Made by a program: the position numbers and the translations under genes. The notes under the pieces are model-generated. The model saw only the letters and a list, made by a program, of their open reading frames with translations, did not search any database and had not been told where the DNA came from. From assembly GCA_946886275.1 (NCBI GenBank), contig CAMPIH010000126.1, positions 1 to 6,777 on the forward strand: DNA of 6,777 bases, read 5' to 3'. Positions 5,580 to 6,777 of the stretch are shown here, piece after piece; the stretch's first letter is position 1, and every line of letters starts with the position of its first letter. Source of the DNA: an uncultured Sphingosinicella sp. (GTDB taxonomy: Bacteria > Pseudomonadota > Alphaproteobacteria > Sphingomonadales > Sphingomonadaceae).

Positions 5580-6777
5580 GTGAACGCGGAAGCTCCCATA
5601 AACGTCGAAATCCGACCGCGCTGGCGCCGACGCTTGTCGGTGCTGATTCGCCGCCGCGGCTTCATTCCCCTGATCGAGATCGGCGCGGTGATCGCGCTGA
5701 TCGTCACCCTCATCGTCAGCTATTTCATCATCACCGGCCGAAGCGCGCCCGGAGCGCTTCTCACGCCGCCGATGGTGGCGGGATTGCTCGTCGCCAATCT
5801 GGTGCCCGCAATGGCCCTGATGGTGCTGGCGGCAAGGCGCATCGCGAAGCGGCGGGCGCTTCGTACCGAATTGGGTGGAAGGGGACGGCTCCACGTCCGC
5901 CTCGTCGCTTTGTTCTCGGTCATCGCCAGCGTTCCGACCCTGCTGGTGGTCATCTTCGCGTCGATCCTCTTCCAAAGCGGTCTCCAATTCTGGTTCTCCG
6001 ACGATGCCGAGACGATCCTTCGCAACGCGGAAAATGTCGCCAGGGTCTATCGCGACGACCACATGAACCGGATCGAGCAGGACGCTCGGGCGATGGGCGA
6101 AGACATCGTCCGCGAGATCAACGCCGTCGGAATCGAGGATCCCCGGTTCACCGATTGGGTGCTCATCCAGAAAATCTACCGGACGCTCAGCGAGGCGGCG
6201 GTGATCGGAGTCACGGATTCGGGAATCCTCCAGAGCCATGTCGTCGTCGATCTCGACGAAAGGCCGATGGAGCAGCGAGTCTCGCCCGGAGCGCTTCGGC
6301 AGCTTCGGGCCGGCGAGGCGCTGGTCGCCACCGACGCCGGCGATCGGGTGGAAGCGGTGATCCGTCTCGACCCGAGCGCCGAAATCTATCTCTACGTGTC
6401 GCGTCACCTCAATCCGGAGGCGCTCGAGCTCATCAACGAGGCCGGCCGGGCCGCGAGCGACTATCGCGAGACTCTCCGGCGTTCGCGCAACCTTCAGCTT
6501 CGCTTCAACGCCATCCTGTTCGGCATGTCCCTGCTCATCGTCGCCATCTCGATCTGGATCGCCCTCAAGCTCGCCGACCGCCTGGTTCGGCCGGTGGGCC
6601 AGCTGGTCGACGCGGCGCGGCGGGTGACGGCGGGCGACCTGTCGGCGCGGGTACCGACCTCCGATCTCAAGGACGAGGTCGGAACGCTCGGCAATGCCTT
6701 CAACAGGATGACGAGGCGGCTGGAGGAGCAGACCGGCGCCCTGGTCAGCGCCAATGCCCAGCTCGACAGCCGCCGCG
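5580..6777 (+). CDS. ntrY: NtrY-type membrane sensor histidine kinase, N-terminal part (runs off the window)
   Basis: Sensor kinase of the NtrY/NtrX two-component system, linked in Alphaproteobacteria to nitrogen metabolism, redox and envelope processes. The first 399 codons are present without interruption. Seen: basic cytoplasmic N-terminus (12-26), membrane segments about 28-51, 65-85, 106-131 and 309-331, and the family-typical GGRGRLHVRLVALFSVIAS (99-117). A likely periplasmic sensing region spans about 132-308, and a HAMP domain about 330-381 contains RPVGQLVDAARRVTAGDL and DEVGTLGNAFNRM. The PAS, HisKA and ATPase domains would lie beyond the window. The GTG at 5580 is chosen because an in-frame TAG (5568-5570) closes the frame upstream and the next ATG would delete the first membrane segment. 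It follows dusB directly; the ntrB and ntrC usually found between them are absent. Strongly supported by domain layout and sequence resemblance, but kinase identity cannot be confirmed without the C-terminus. Confidence 0.9.
   Translation, partial: MNAEAPINVEIRPRWRRRLSVLIRRRGFIPLIEIGAVIALIVTLIVSYFIITGRSAPGALLTPPMVAGLLVANLVPAMALMVLAARRIAKRRALRTELGGRGRLHVRLVALFSVIASVPTLLVVIFASILFQSGLQFWFSDDAETILRNAENVARVYRDDHMNRIEQDARAMGEDIVREINAVGIEDPRFTDWVLIQKIYRTLSEAAVIGVTDSGILQSHVVVDLDERPMEQRVSPGALRQLRAGEALVATDAGDRVEAVIRLDPSAEIYLYVSRHLNPEALELINEAGRAASDYRETLRRSRNLQLRFNAILFGMSLLIVAISIWIALKLADRLVRPVGQLVDAARRVTAGDLSARVPTSDLKDEVGTLGNAFNRMTRRLEEQTGALVSANAQLDSRR

Noticed and set aside
5466..6407. 313-codon open frame on the minus strand opposite ntrY
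   Set aside because: The product is His/Asp/Arg-rich without recognisable domains, while the opposite strand encodes clear membrane segments and a HAMP domain.

Overview
The window is a GC-rich, densely coded chromosomal segment of core metabolic and housekeeping genes. It most likely comes from an alphaproteobacterium of the Sphingomonadales. The inference rests on the gene order lipA, coq10/ratA, cinA, ispDF, dusB, ntr, on a fused IspDF enzyme (typical of Alphaproteobacteria), and on a NtrY N-terminus and LipA sequence that look sphingomonad-like. No mobile element, phage gene, CRISPR array, tRNA or rRNA was seen.

Layout: (1) 43-678, minus: a beta-carbonic anhydrase. (2) 744-2141, plus: lipA (lipoyl synthase) and, 6 nt downstream in the same frame, a COQ10/RatA-family START-domain gene. 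(3) 4397-2096, minus: a three-gene operon of ispDF (bifunctional MEP-pathway enzyme), an unrecognised secreted protein, and a cinA C-terminal-type (PncC) amidohydrolase. Its members are joined by two ATGA stop/start overlaps. The end of cinA overlaps the end of the coq10-like gene tail to tail by 46 bp. (4) 4501-5499, plus: dusB (tRNA dihydrouridine synthase). (5) 5580-6777, plus: the N-terminal 399 codons of ntrY, a membrane sensor histidine kinase cut by the window end.

The genes serve central functions: CO2/bicarbonate interconversion, lipoate for the 2-oxoacid dehydrogenases, quinone handling, isoprenoid precursors (which also feed the quinone side chain), pyridine nucleotide salvage, tRNA modification, and nitrogen/envelope signalling.

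This is mostly an ordinary core region and I found no clear new multi-gene system. The points worth a second look are: start codons of five transcription units sitting 7-10 nt behind a -10-like [CT]TA[TG] element with little or no Shine-Dalgarno sequence, suggesting leaderless mRNAs; a perfect 16-bp palindrome enclosing the coq10-like start codon; the absence of ntrB and ntrC between dusB and ntrY; and the unknown cysteine-containing, acidic-linker secreted protein embedded in the isoprenoid operon.
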